NCBI GenBank assembly: GCA_022447495.1
Contig: JAKVBH010000018.1
Coordinates: 1-64,000 of the forward strand
DNA from: Marinovum sp.
Lineage (GTDB): Bacteria > Pseudomonadota > Alphaproteobacteria > Rhodobacterales > Rhodobacteraceae
Direction: 5' to 3'
DNA length: 64,000 bases
Positions 45,206 to 54,003 of this stretch are shown here, piece by piece (positions within the stretch are counted from its first letter, which is position 1; the number at the start of each line of letters is the position of its first letter). A program made the translations under genes and the position numbers. Under the pieces are notes generated by a model. The model saw only the letters and a list, made by a program, of their open reading frames with translations. It searched no databases and was not told where the DNA came from.

Positions 45206-45246
45206 TGAATCTTCCGTTAATTCAATTCGTGAATCTTCCGTTAATT
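45206..45246. promoter_or_regulatory. Direct repeats in the regulator/haloperoxidase control region
   Basis: TGAATCTTCCGTTAATT occurs identically at 45206-45222 and 45230-45246, start-to-start spacing 24 bp (about two helical turns). It lies about 88 bp upstream of the haloperoxidase start and 101 bp from the divergent regulator start. SARP-type regulators bind direct repeats on one face of DNA, so this is a candidate binding site for the adjacent regulator. Confidence 0.55.
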
Positions 45247-45333
45247 GCCGAGGTCTCATTATTTTTTAGTGGATCGCGGGAATTGGCGTTGTCTAGGGTT
45301 CATGTGGATGCGTGAATTTTGGAGGGATGACAG

Positions 45334-46482
45334 ATGGGAAGTTTTGGTGGGCCCGGCGGCGGTCCGGGTGGTGGGCCCGGCGGCGGTCCGGGTGGTGGTC
45401 CGGGCGGCACCTCATCCGATGTCGGCGTCACAGGCGAAACGTTCCTGGCACGCCATGCGGGCGGCTATGCATCACCCATGCTCAGTACAGCGCTCATTTC
45501 GACGCGGGACGGTATTACAGGATTTTGGAACGGTAACGTCACAGCTGAAGGCGATGTCGAATTGCCAGATGACGACGCATATCTGTCTAGGATCCGCCGC
45601 CCTTCTCGAGCACTTATGCTCGAAAACCGCCTGAGCGGACATTTGATCGGCGATGGGAATGGCGCAACAAAGACAGCAACTCTGAGATTGGACGGCACGC
45701 CGATTTTTACGCTGGAGCGACCAGACCTTCCGTATTTCCACCAACAGCTTGTTTGGCTTCGCGCCTATGCCGATCTTCGCGGCGACCGCATAGGCGAGAT
45801 TTTTGAACAGATCGATGACATGCTGTCGTTTTTTGGCGCTCTGGGTTTTCTCGACAATGGGCGGCGTGCAAACTCCTTAATGCTTCTGGCAATCACGCGG
45901 CGCGCCGCGATCCACGCAGAAGTGCCCTTTAAGTACTATTGCCGCGCGCCCAGGCCGATTGATTTGGCGATGGAGGTGCAACCGATCATCCAAACGCCGG
46001 ATCACTCAGCCTTCCCGTCTGGCCATGCCACAGAAGCCTTTGCCATCGCGACGGTTTTGCATCGCTTGCATTCGTTCGAAAGCGCGGCGGAGGGTGTTGC
46101 GAAACAAGCATTGCCGTTCCGGGTGGCCCAACGGATCGCCGCGAACCGGACAATTGCGGGCGTACACTACCCCGCAGATAGCTTGGCCGGCGCGGCTTTG
46201 GGATGTGCGGTCGGCGAGGCGATCTATGCCTTGGCCCATGGCAGCGAGTTTGCCATTGGCGGGCTTACCAGAGCGGATTTTGACGCGATGGCGCCAGACA
46301 ATCCGGACTTCTTGCTCAGCAACTTTGACCAAGTACCAATCTTGGGCACAAGCAAGGTCAAGAAAGATGATATTGTCGCTGCGATCTGGGCGCGCGCTGC
46401 CGATGAATGGCCGAAACAGACACCACCTGAAGACCCTGGTCAAACCGAAACCAAAGATCCAAACGTGGGGCGGGTAGGATGA
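45334..46482 (+). CDS. Vanadium-dependent haloperoxidase/PAP2-family protein with Gly-Pro-rich N-terminus
   Basis: 382 residues. The first about 26 are an imperfect GGGP repeat (GGPGGGPGGGPGG), encoded by tandem 24-bp units. The core carries the three phosphate/vanadate motifs of the PAP2/haloperoxidase superfamily: Lys200 with Arg in KYYCRAPRP, Ser229-Gly-His231 in FPSGHATEAF, and Arg272...His278 in NRTIAGVHYPADS. The length before the motifs resembles haloperoxidases more than lipid phosphatases, and membrane helices are lacking. Whether it halogenates, or is a phosphatase, cannot be settled by sequence alone. The start follows GGAGGGATGACAG; its stop overlaps the subtilase start by 4 bp. 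Confidence 0.78.
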   Translation: MGSFGGPGGGPGGGPGGGPGGGPGGTSSDVGVTGETFLARHAGGYASPMLSTALISTRDGITGFWNGNVTAEGDVELPDDDAYLSRIRRPSRALMLENRLSGHLIGDGNGATKTATLRLDGTPIFTLERPDLPYFHQQLVWLRAYADLRGDRIGEIFEQIDDMLSFFGALGFLDNGRRANSLMLLAITRRAAIHAEVPFKYYCRAPRPIDLAMEVQPIIQTPDHSAFPSGHATEAFAIATVLHRLHSFESAAEGVAKQALPFRVAQRIAANRTIAGVHYPADSLAGAALGCAVGEAIYALAHGSEFAIGGLTRADFDAMAPDNPDFLLSNFDQVPILGTSKVKKDDIVAAIWARAADEWPKQTPPEDPGQTETKDPNVGRVG

Positions 46483-48569
46483 TCGGCACCCCCTCTTGGG
46501 GCGCGTGGCAGCGGCTTGCGGCCGAGATCGACCCATATGTGCATTGGTGGCAAGCTGCCGATGGTAGCGGCGAATACGCGCGCGAGAACTTTCCGGTAAG
46601 CCACGTGGACACCCCCCATTTCCACCGGGGACGAGCGACTTCGGGCACCTCTGCGCCAAGCTATACCCATGCTGCCTTTACAGATGGCAGCGAAATCCCT
46701 GTCCCCCGCGACAGCCGCAATCCGGGCTGGCCCGATGTGACGGATTGGTTGCCGCAGGAATGCCTCGACGCCTTTGCTGCTGATCAAGCGCTTTATGATT
46801 TGGCAGAAGAGACCGTCCTTTTGGGCGTTATCGACACCGGCATCCCGCTCCATCACCGAAGATTCAGGCTTCCTTCTGGCGAGAGCCGGTTTCTGGCCGC
46901 GTGGCAGCAGTCGGCGCAGTGGGACACGCTGTCTCAGGGCTATTTGCCCTTTGGGCGCGAGCTGTACCGTACCGACATTGAAGACCACCTTTTGACCGCG
47001 TCGCGAAGCAAAGACCTTCAAGGCAGTGTGGATGAAGCGGCGTTCAATCGTGCCGCTGGTCTCGTTGAACCATTGCGCCCGCGAGGCCAAGGCAATCGCG
47101 ATCTTGATCACCCCAACGCCCACGGTGCCCACGTGCTTGACTTGGCGGGAGGATTTGATCCGACCACGCAAACCGACGAAGCCGCCCGGTGTCGCATCCT
47201 GGCCGTGAACTTGCCGCCGCCCTTCTCGCACGGCCCGCATGGCAACTTCTTGCAGTTTTTCGCTTTGCTTGCCGTCGAGCGCATCGTCGCGCTGGCGGAA
47301 GCCGCGTGGATTGCGCGCTTTGGTGATGCTCCCGGGCGCTTCCCGTTGGTGATCAACTTCTCCTACGGCATGCACGCTGGCCCCAAGGACGGCGCGCTCC
47401 CGTTTGAGGCCGCCATTCGCGATCTGATGCAGGGGTATTCGGATCGAGGCGGCGCATTGCGGCTCTGCATGCCATCGGGCAACAACAATCTAGAACGCAA
47501 CACTGCGCGTATCACGCCACCAGCCAACGGTTTGGTAACGCTCAATTGGCGGATAACGCCTGAAGACCATACCTCAAATCTCGTTGAGCTCTGGTCACAG
47601 CCCAAAGCCTCTCCGCCCATGGGTGGAGCAATGTCCCTTTCGTTGACGGAACCTGGAACCAAACGCAAAGAGCTGCCAGCCTTTCCCAGTGATAAAGACG
47701 GCCACTTGGTCAGCGGCTACTGTGATTTGACGAACACCAAAGGCGACGTCATCGCCCGTGCTTATGTGCGCCCGCGCATCGATGGTCGTGGTGAGCACAG
47801 GGTGCAATTCATCCTATGCGTGGCCCCATCGGCCATGAAGGAACCCCTTTCCGGCGTTGGCACGGCGCCTGCAGGCGCTTGGGAGATCGGCATTGCATGG
47901 CCTGGAAACCGCGACACCTGGATTGATGCGCATGTGCAAGTAGACCAATCTGCGGAACTCTTTAGCGACACCGGACGACGGGCCTATTTCGAAGATGCCG
48001 CTTATAGGGGCCGCGACAATATGGGTAAGCTAATCGACAGCTACCCCTATCCGTACCGCCCACTTCCTCCGCCTGCGTCGCCTATTCGGCGCCGTGGCAC
48101 GCATAATCCTTTGGCCACCTCGCCAGGGATCGTCATGGTCGCGGGATACGAGGCCAAATCCGGCGCGCCTGCGAACTATTCTGGCGCATCTTGGGACGAG
48201 GCTGTGGCGGCGGGGCACACGCCCGACATCACTGTCGCATTGCCCTCAGAAGACGCCAAATCCGTCTTTGGCCTATTGGCCGCCGGGTCGTCGGACGGCG
48301 CCTTGACGGCGTACCGTGGGACATCAATGGCCACCGGTTTGGCATCGCGCCGTATCGTCGAGGAGATGCTCAGAGGCACAAGCGGTGACAGCGACCCTTC
48401 GAACGTGGGCACGCCGACATGGCTTGGTAGTGAGGCCAACACGTTCGAAACCTTCCTACGTCCTGCGGGTTACAGTGATGCCGCCGAGGTCAAGGTGGGG
48501 CAGGGTCGCCTGCCCTATCCCAAGACATATCGATCCGGCGCGGTGCCTCGGGTGCCTCAGTGGGACTAA
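46479..48569 (+). CDS. Subtilisin-like (S8) serine protease
   Basis: 696 residues with all three catalytic residues: Asp119 in LGVIDTGIPL, His215 in HGAHVLDLAGG and Ser616 in GTSMATGLASR. The oxyanion Asn is probably in MPSGNNNLERN. About 110 residues precede the Asp motif and an insert of beta-type sequence lies between His and Ser. No signal peptide is visible, so location is uncertain; it may act in the cytoplasm or be exported with help. It is translationally coupled to the haloperoxidase gene, an unusual pair. Its N-terminal region could be an unusual propeptide. A hairpin follows 1 bp after the stop. Confidence 0.82.
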   Translation: MIGTPSWGAWQRLAAEIDPYVHWWQAADGSGEYARENFPVSHVDTPHFHRGRATSGTSAPSYTHAAFTDGSEIPVPRDSRNPGWPDVTDWLPQECLDAFAADQALYDLAEETVLLGVIDTGIPLHHRRFRLPSGESRFLAAWQQSAQWDTLSQGYLPFGRELYRTDIEDHLLTASRSKDLQGSVDEAAFNRAAGLVEPLRPRGQGNRDLDHPNAHGAHVLDLAGGFDPTTQTDEAARCRILAVNLPPPFSHGPHGNFLQFFALLAVERIVALAEAAWIARFGDAPGRFPLVINFSYGMHAGPKDGALPFEAAIRDLMQGYSDRGGALRLCMPSGNNNLERNTARITPPANGLVTLNWRITPEDHTSNLVELWSQPKASPPMGGAMSLSLTEPGTKRKELPAFPSDKDGHLVSGYCDLTNTKGDVIARAYVRPRIDGRGEHRVQFILCVAPSAMKEPLSGVGTAPAGAWEIGIAWPGNRDTWIDAHVQVDQSAELFSDTGRRAYFEDAAYRGRDNMGKLIDSYPYPYRPLPPPASPIRRRGTHNPLATSPGIVMVAGYEAKSGAPANYSGASWDEAVAAGHTPDITVALPSEDAKSVFGLLAAGSSDGALTAYRGTSMATGLASRRIVEEMLRGTSGDSDPSNVGTPTWLGSEANTFETFLRPAGYSDAAEVKVGQGRLPYPKTYRSGAVPRVPQWD

Positions 48570-48596
48570 AGCTCCAAGCCTCGCTCGTTGGGAGCT
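48570..48596 (+). terminator. Hairpin downstream of the subtilase gene
   Basis: AGCTCC (48570-48575) pairs with GGAGCT (48591-48596), extended by AA/TT with one bulged G. It starts immediately after the stop codon and would end the haloperoxidase-subtilase transcript. No U tract. Confidence 0.4.
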
Positions 48597-48653
48597 GGCC
48601 CGAAATTTGCGTTCCGTTGGCTCAATCAAGAGCGGCTTTTCTGCGATGTGATG

Positions 48654-49667
48654 TCAATCGTACCGCAGTTCCGTGGCCTTGCCTCGGAAGATGTAATAGC
48701 TCAGCGCCGTGTAGCCCAAGATCGTGGGAAGCACGAACAGAGTGCCTGTCAAGATAATGATCAAGCTTTCTGGTGCCGACGCTGATTCATAGATCGTCAA
48801 CCGCTCGGGCACGACATAAGGGTAGAAGCTATAAGCCATACCCGAAAAGCTGAGCGTGAAAAGTGCCATCGTCGCGGCAAACGGCGTCCAAGCATAGCGG
48901 TCGCCGTCCATAGGCAGACGGCGCAACTTCCACCAGAGGTATGCCACCAGTGCACCCGAAAGGATCGGAAGAGGCGAGAGATAGAGCATCGCTGGCCAAT
49001 CAAACCACTTGTCAAAAATGCGTGTGCTCACAAATTGGGTTGCAAGCGAAATCGCACCAATGCCCAAGACCAGGCCCCAAATGCCATCCTTGGCCCAGCC
49101 CACCGCGCGGGCCTGCAACGCACCATCAGTTTTGAGGATCAACCAAGCCGCGCCAATCGCGCTATACCCCACGGTTAAAAAGACCGCCGTTAGACTGGCA
49201 AAGGCCACATGCGCCCACGTCCAGCTCAGACCCATGATATACATGCCGAGCATGAACCCCTGTGACAGCGATGCCAGCAGCGAACCCGCAAAGAACGCAA
49301 TGTTCCAAAAGCCCTTTTGCTTGGCAGGGGCTTTTGCGCGGAACTCAAACGATACGCCGCGCAGAATGAGGCCTAAGAGCATGAGGAAAACCGGGAGGTA
49401 AAGCGCCGTCAGGATAATTCCATGGGCGGATGGAAAGGCCACAAGCAGAATGCCAATGGCCAAGATCAACCAGGTTTCGTTCGCGTCCCAAAACGGGCCA
49501 ATCGAAGCGACCAGGCGATCTTTCTCGTTTGCATCCGCAAGCGGCATCAAAAGGCCAACGCCAAGGTCGAACCCATCCAACACCACGTAGATGAGAATTG
49601 ACAGGCCCATCAAAGCAGCAAACGTAAAAGGTAGCCAGACATTTGGATCTCCGAACAGTTCCATCAT
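48654..49667 (-). CDS. cydB: Cytochrome bd-type quinol oxidase subunit II
   Basis: 337-residue membrane protein with about eight hydrophobic helices, partner of CydA in the terminal quinol oxidase. The signature LIYVVLDGFDLGVGLLMPL and DANETWLILAIGILLVAFPSAHG near the N-terminus are diagnostic of CydB/CioB. Its start lies directly after the cydA stop (49668), so the two genes form one unit. It would give respiration at low oxygen or when haem-copper oxidases are inhibited. Confidence 0.93.
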   Translation of the reverse strand: MMELFGDPNVWLPFTFAALMGLSILIYVVLDGFDLGVGLLMPLADANEKDRLVASIGPFWDANETWLILAIGILLVAFPSAHGIILTALYLPVFLMLLGLILRGVSFEFRAKAPAKQKGFWNIAFFAGSLLASLSQGFMLGMYIMGLSWTWAHVAFASLTAVFLTVGYSAIGAAWLILKTDGALQARAVGWAKDGIWGLVLGIGAISLATQFVSTRIFDKWFDWPAMLYLSPLPILSGALVAYLWWKLRRLPMDGDRYAWTPFAATMALFTLSFSGMAYSFYPYVVPERLTIYESASAPESLIIILTGTLFVLPTILGYTALSYYIFRGKATELRYD

Positions 49668-51059
49668 TTACTCTCCCGGCTGCAAGAGTTGTAGCTCTGC
49701 CTCGCCCGAGCGCGGGTAACGACGGTTACTCAACGCCTCACCCTGAGTAGCCTTACGCGCCAAGTATGTGATTGTGGCCATATAAGCGAAGATCAACGCG
49801 GCATAGATTGCCAAATAGATGAGCAGCGTGCTCAAAACCAGTGGTGCTGGCACGTCGGCCACGGCCTGCTTGGTGGTCATCACGCCTTGGACAAGCCATG
49901 GCTGGCGTCCAATTTCGGTTGTGTACCAGCCAGCCAACGTCGCAATCCAACCCGAGAACGTCATGGCCACAAAACCATAGAGCAACAAGTTTGGCATCTC
50001 GGCGGCTCCGCGACGGCGCAGCATGTGGGCCCCAAGCCAACTCAGTAATAGCATTGTCATGCCGGTGCCAACCATGATCCGGAAGCCCCAAAATACCGGT
50101 GCCACGGGAGGGTGCATCGCTGTGCCATCTTCGGCCACAAAGTCATTGAGACCCGGCACCACGCCGTCCGGCTTATGTTTGAGGATGATCGAAGCGCCGC
50201 TTGGGATGCCGATCTCAAACCGGTTTTCCCGCGCGTCTTCATCTGGCAACGCAAAAAGTAGGAGTGGCACATTGGATTGGGTTTTCCAATTGCCCTCCAT
50301 GGCGGCAACCTTCTGAGGTTGATTTTCGAGCGTGTTCAGCCCGTGCATGTCGCCTGCATAAATCTGGATAGGGATCAGGCCAGCGGCCAACAAAATACCT
50401 ACGCGCAGCGTCGACAGCACACTTTCTTTACGGTCACCCCAAAGAAGGCGCAGGGCAGAAATGCCCGTCAACAAGAACGCCACGGTCAAGCCAGAGGCCA
50501 ATAGCATATGGGCCAGGCGATAGGGCAGCGACGGGTTAAAGATGATCGCCAACCAATCGGTGGCATGGGCAACCCCATCGCGCATCTCAAACCCTACGGG
50601 AGTGTGCATCCACGAGTTGAGAACCAAGATCCAAAAGGCCGACATCGAGGTGCCAAACGCCACTAGAAACGTCGCCATTGTGTGGACCCAGTTGGGTACG
50701 CGGCTCGCCCCAAAGAGCATGATGCCCAGGAACACCGCCTCCAAAAAGAAGGCCGTCATCACCTCATATGCAAGAAGCGGACCCGCGATATTGCCGACGG
50801 TTTCCATAAAGCCCGGCCAATTGGTTCCGAATTGGAACGACATGGTGATGCCGGACACAACGCCCATCGCAAAGCTGAGCGCGAAGACTTTGACCCAGAA
50901 ATAATATGCGTCCATCCACTTCGTATCGCCGGTCGCGTTAGACCGTAGCTTCATAAACAGAAGGACCCAGCCCAAAGCGATCGTGATCGTCGGGAAGAGA
51001 ATGTGAAACGAGATATTGGCGCCAAATTGGATGCGCGACAAAAGAAACGTGTCCATCAC
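49668..51059 (-). CDS. cydA: Cytochrome bd-type quinol oxidase subunit I (CIO type)
   Basis: 463-residue integral membrane subunit that binds the b- and d-type haems and oxidises quinol. Visible are the N-terminal haem-ligand region RIQFGANISFHILFPTITIALGW, the GTNWPGF segment, and the loop sequence with the short Q-loop after QIYAGDMHGLNTLENQPQKVAAMEG. The overall length (463 versus about 520 for E. coli CydA) points to the cyanide-insensitive CIO-type subgroup. It is followed directly by cydB. No cydX-like small subunit is evident downstream. Confidence 0.92.
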   Translation of the reverse strand: MMDTFLLSRIQFGANISFHILFPTITIALGWVLLFMKLRSNATGDTKWMDAYYFWVKVFALSFAMGVVSGITMSFQFGTNWPGFMETVGNIAGPLLAYEVMTAFFLEAVFLGIMLFGASRVPNWVHTMATFLVAFGTSMSAFWILVLNSWMHTPVGFEMRDGVAHATDWLAIIFNPSLPYRLAHMLLASGLTVAFLLTGISALRLLWGDRKESVLSTLRVGILLAAGLIPIQIYAGDMHGLNTLENQPQKVAAMEGNWKTQSNVPLLLFALPDEDARENRFEIGIPSGASIILKHKPDGVVPGLNDFVAEDGTAMHPPVAPVFWGFRIMVGTGMTMLLLSWLGAHMLRRRGAAEMPNLLLYGFVAMTFSGWIATLAGWYTTEIGRQPWLVQGVMTTKQAVADVPAPLVLSTLLIYLAIYAALIFAYMATITYLARKATQGEALSNRRYPRSGEAELQLLQPGE

Positions 51060-51212
51060 GTAGCCTTTCCACGAAATTCCATTCCTGCCCGATATATATT
51101 GCGTGCAGACTGGGGGTCAGGTCCCTGCGACTATCTGCGCCGCGTCAATTTTAGCGACCATTTCTCTGATCCACGGCTCGTTTCCGTTGGGATAGGTACT
51201 AAGTATCGAGAG

Positions 51213-51686
51213 ATGATCGAGGTTGTTCCAGAAAACGTCCAAAACTACCCGAGACCGCCCGCGCTTGAACCATGTTCCCATGTACTTCGGGTAGATTTTG
51301 GCCGCGAGACGATTGTCGAGACCTCCAATGCGTGGCGTGTTCTCGAAACGCACCATGCACCGACTTACTACATCCCAGCCGACACGGTCAGAGCCAAGTT
51401 GATCGCGGCACCTGGGCGGAGCATGTGCGAATGGAAGGGGCAAGCGTGTTACTGGGATATCGTTGTAGGCGAGCACCGCGCGGCAAGAGCAGCGTGGAGT
51501 TATGCACACCCAACGTCGCGCTTTGCGCCAATCGCCAACCACCTGGCAATTTATGCCCATAAGATGGACGCTTGCTTCGTCGCGGGCGAGCGCGTCCAAC
51601 CCCAACCTGGCGACTTTTACGGTGGCTGGGTTACGTCCAATTTGTGCGGCCACGTCAAAGGCGCGCGCGGCACCGAGCATTGGTGA
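51213..51686 (+). CDS. DUF427-family protein
   Basis: 157 residues with the DUF427 core: RVLETHHAPTYYIPADTV, then CEWKGQACYWDIVVGEHRAARAAWSY and the C-terminal ANHLAIYAHKMDACFVAGERVQPQPGDFYGGW. The start is uncertain: ATG 51213 (MIEVVPENVQNYPRPP) fits the usual N-terminus but has a weak GAGAG ribosome site; the longer frame from 51003 includes non-family sequence. Members are small beta-rich cytoplasmic proteins of unknown function, often near oxidoreductases. The next gene starts 7 bp downstream. Confidence 0.75.
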   Translation: MIEVVPENVQNYPRPPALEPCSHVLRVDFGRETIVETSNAWRVLETHHAPTYYIPADTVRAKLIAAPGRSMCEWKGQACYWDIVVGEHRAARAAWSYAHPTSRFAPIANHLAIYAHKMDACFVAGERVQPQPGDFYGGWVTSNLCGHVKGARGTEHW

Positions 51687-51692
51687 CGCATC

Positions 51693-53045
51693 ATGGCTGA
51701 AACTCCGGGATCTCGTCGACGCACAGCATCGGTTCCAACCGGAAAACTGCCGCGCATGGTGCGTATCGGCGGCCTCAGCGCCGGTATTGGCGCACGGGCA
51801 CTTGGCGGGGCAATCACTGAGCTTGCGTCTGGACGCAAACCAAATCCCGCTGATTTGTTCTTTACCCCCACCAATGCGCGCCGTGTGGCCGACACACTGG
51901 CCAAGATGCGCGGAGCCGCGCTTAAGGTTGGCCAGATGATGTCGATGGATGCGGGCGATGTTTTACCGCGTGAGATCGCTGCCATTCTAGATCGCCTACG
52001 CGATGATGCTGATCCGATGCCGCCCAAACAATTGCGCGATGTGCTTGATCGTGCCTGGGGCAAAGGGTGGCTCAAACACTTTGCCCGTTTCGACGTGCGC
52101 CCCATGGCCGCCGCCTCGATCGGTCAGGTGCACCGTGCTCGCACGAAGACCGGCCGAGATTTGGCGATCAAAGTGCAATACCCCGGCATCCGATCCGCTA
52201 TAGACAGCGATGTCGACGCGGTTGCGCGGATTATTCAAATGTCGGGCGCACTTCCCAAGGAGCTTGACCTCAGCTCCGTTTTTCGCGACGCCAAAGCGCA
52301 ACTGCATGACGAAGCGGATTATCTTCGCGAAGCACGAGCCATGACGATGTTCGCGGACCTCCTCGAACATGACCCATCGTTCACCGTGCCGCGCCCAGAC
52401 GCGGCGTTTTGCACCGACGATGTATTGGCCATGGATTACATCCATTCGCGCTCCATCACCGATTTGGTTGAGGCCTCGCAAGAAGAGCGGGATCAGGTCG
52501 CAGGCCACTTGATCACGCTGGTTCTGCGCGAGCTTTTCGACTTTGGCTTAATGCAAACCGATCCGAACTTTGCAAACTACCGCTTTGACCCGGAAACTGG
52601 TCAGATTGTGCTCTTGGACTTTGGCGCGACGCGCACACTTGAACCACCAGTTCAAACCGCATTCCATGATCTGATGACCGCAGGCTTTGCCTATGATGAT
52701 GATGCCGCCGCACGCGCCGCCGAGACACTTGGGCTTTTCGATCCCGCATGGCCCGATGCGCATCGCGCCATCATGATGGAGATGTTCAATCTCGGCATGG
52801 ATGCGGTACGGCTGGACAATATCTTCGATTTCGACCGAAATCCGCTCTTCACCCAACTGCGCGATCGCGGGCTTGAGATTGGGACCGAACGCGACTTTTG
52901 GCATGTGCCGGCCACCGAAACTCTTTTGGTACAGCGCAAAGTTGCGGGCACTTATCTCCTCGCCGCGCGGCTCCGCGCCAAGGTGAACCTCAACACAATC
53001 GTCCAGCAGTTTTCAGAGCCGGGCCCCAAAGCGCTTAGCGCGTGA
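51693..53045 (+). CDS. ABC1/AarF/UbiB-family atypical kinase
   Basis: 450-residue kinase-like protein of the UbiB/COQ8 family, generally linked to ubiquinone synthesis or to ABC1 functions. The diagnostic KxGQ motif is seen in ALKVGQMMSMD; the Ala-rich loop in AAASIGQVHRA; the catalytic lysine in AIKVQYPG; the metal-binding QTDPNFANYRF; and the DFG-like LLDFGATRTLE. It has no obvious membrane helix at the C-terminus. It follows the DUF427 gene by 7 bp and precedes the tetronate operon by 58 bp. Family is certain; the specific role is not. Confidence 0.87.
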   Translation: MAETPGSRRRTASVPTGKLPRMVRIGGLSAGIGARALGGAITELASGRKPNPADLFFTPTNARRVADTLAKMRGAALKVGQMMSMDAGDVLPREIAAILDRLRDDADPMPPKQLRDVLDRAWGKGWLKHFARFDVRPMAAASIGQVHRARTKTGRDLAIKVQYPGIRSAIDSDVDAVARIIQMSGALPKELDLSSVFRDAKAQLHDEADYLREARAMTMFADLLEHDPSFTVPRPDAAFCTDDVLAMDYIHSRSITDLVEASQEERDQVAGHLITLVLRELFDFGLMQTDPNFANYRFDPETGQIVLLDFGATRTLEPPVQTAFHDLMTAGFAYDDDAAARAAETLGLFDPAWPDAHRAIMMEMFNLGMDAVRLDNIFDFDRNPLFTQLRDRGLEIGTERDFWHVPATETLLVQRKVAGTYLLAARLRAKVNLNTIVQQFSEPGPKALSA

Positions 53046-53070
53046 CCATCTGGTGAGAGTACCGTACATC

Positions 53071-53088
53071 TTGCGCAAGTTTGCGCAA
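53071..53088 (+). promoter_or_regulatory. Tandem palindromic octamers upstream of the tetronate operon
   Basis: Two copies of the self-palindrome TTGCGCAA, at 53071-53078 and 53081-53088, start 10 bp apart, one helical turn. They lie 16 bp before the ATG of the first operon gene, in a 58-bp intergenic gap. This is a strong operator-like pattern, although no regulator gene is found beside it. Confidence 0.5.
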
Positions 53089-53103
53089 ACATGAGGGTCC
53101 GTC

Positions 53104-54003
53104 ATGGGACAGAAGATTGCGGTCATCGGGCTTGGATCGATGGGATACGGGATTGCTCAATCCTGTCTCCGAGCGGGTCATAAGGTCTTTGGCGCCGATG
53201 TCCGTGCCGAGGCTGTTGAACGCTTCCAAAGCGAAGGCGGTCAAAGCGGTGCTCTTGCCGATCACCTCGGCAACATCGATACGGCCGTCCTTGTCGTTCT
53301 CAACGCCCAACAAACCGAAGCAGTTTTGTTTGGCGAGGACGGGATTGCACCTAAGATGAAAGCGGGTGCCTTGGTTGTCGGCTGTGCCACCGTGCCGCCC
53401 GCATGCGCCACACACCTCGCACAGCGCTGCGGCGAGCTTGGCCTCCACTACCTCGACGCGCCAATTTCAGGTGGGTCGATCAAAGCCGCGGCAGGTCAGC
53501 TTGGCATTATGGCATCCGGAACGCCAGGAGCTTTTGACGCCGCCGAGCCAATGCTCACCGCCTGCGCCGAAACCGTTTTTCGCCTAGGCGACAGCGCGGG
53601 CATGGGATCCGCTATGAAAGCCGTGAACCAACTGCTCGCCGGGGTGCACATTGCCACTATGGCAGAGGCGATGAACTTTGGTCTAAGCCAGGGCATCGCG
53701 CCGGGCACCTTCCTAGAGGTGATCTCAAAATGCGCCGGGTCTTCATGGATGCTTGAGAACCGCGCGCCCCATATCGTAGCCGGTGACTATACCCCGCATA
53801 GCCAAGTGAATATCTGGCCCAAGGACCTCGGCATTGTTGGGGAAATCGCGCAAGCCAGCGGCGTGGAAACCCCTATTGCCGAGACAGCCTTGGCCCAATA
53901 CCGGCGTGCCGTGGACATGGGACTGGGTCACGAAGACGATGCGGCGGTGATCAAGGTCTATGCCAAGGCGGCGGGCCTCGTCCTTCCGGGAGAAGATGCG
54001 TGA
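53104..54003 (+). CDS. ltnD: L-threonate/tetronate dehydrogenase
   Basis: 299-residue NAD-dependent beta-hydroxyacid dehydrogenase that would oxidise a tetronate (L-threonate or D-erythronate) to 2-oxo-tetronate. The Rossmann motif VIGLGSMGYGIAQSCL starts the protein, the substrate-binding LDAPISGGSIKAAAGQLGIM is conserved, and the catalytic lysine lies in MKAVNQLLAG. It is the first of four overlapping genes that together match the known tetronate pathway of dehydrogenase, isomerase, kinase and decarboxylase. The stop overlaps the kinase start by 4 bp (GTGA). The specific name rests on this operon context. Confidence 0.87.
   Translation: MGQKIAVIGLGSMGYGIAQSCLRAGHKVFGADVRAEAVERFQSEGGQSGALADHLGNIDTAVLVVLNAQQTEAVLFGEDGIAPKMKAGALVVGCATVPPACATHLAQRCGELGLHYLDAPISGGSIKAAAGQLGIMASGTPGAFDAAEPMLTACAETVFRLGDSAGMGSAMKAVNQLLAGVHIATMAEAMNFGLSQGIAPGTFLEVISKCAGSSWMLENRAPHIVAGDYTPHSQVNIWPKDLGIVGEIAQASGVETPIAETALAQYRRAVDMGLGHEDDAAVIKVYAKAAGLVLPGEDA

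Noticed and set aside
45334-45410. Repeat array resembling a CRISPR
   Set aside because: It is a coding GGGP repeat in frame with the haloperoxidase gene; units are contiguous and lack spacers.
51003-51212. Long N-terminal extension of the DUF427 protein
   Set aside because: The extra residues overlap the start of the divergent cydA gene and are outside the DUF427 core.
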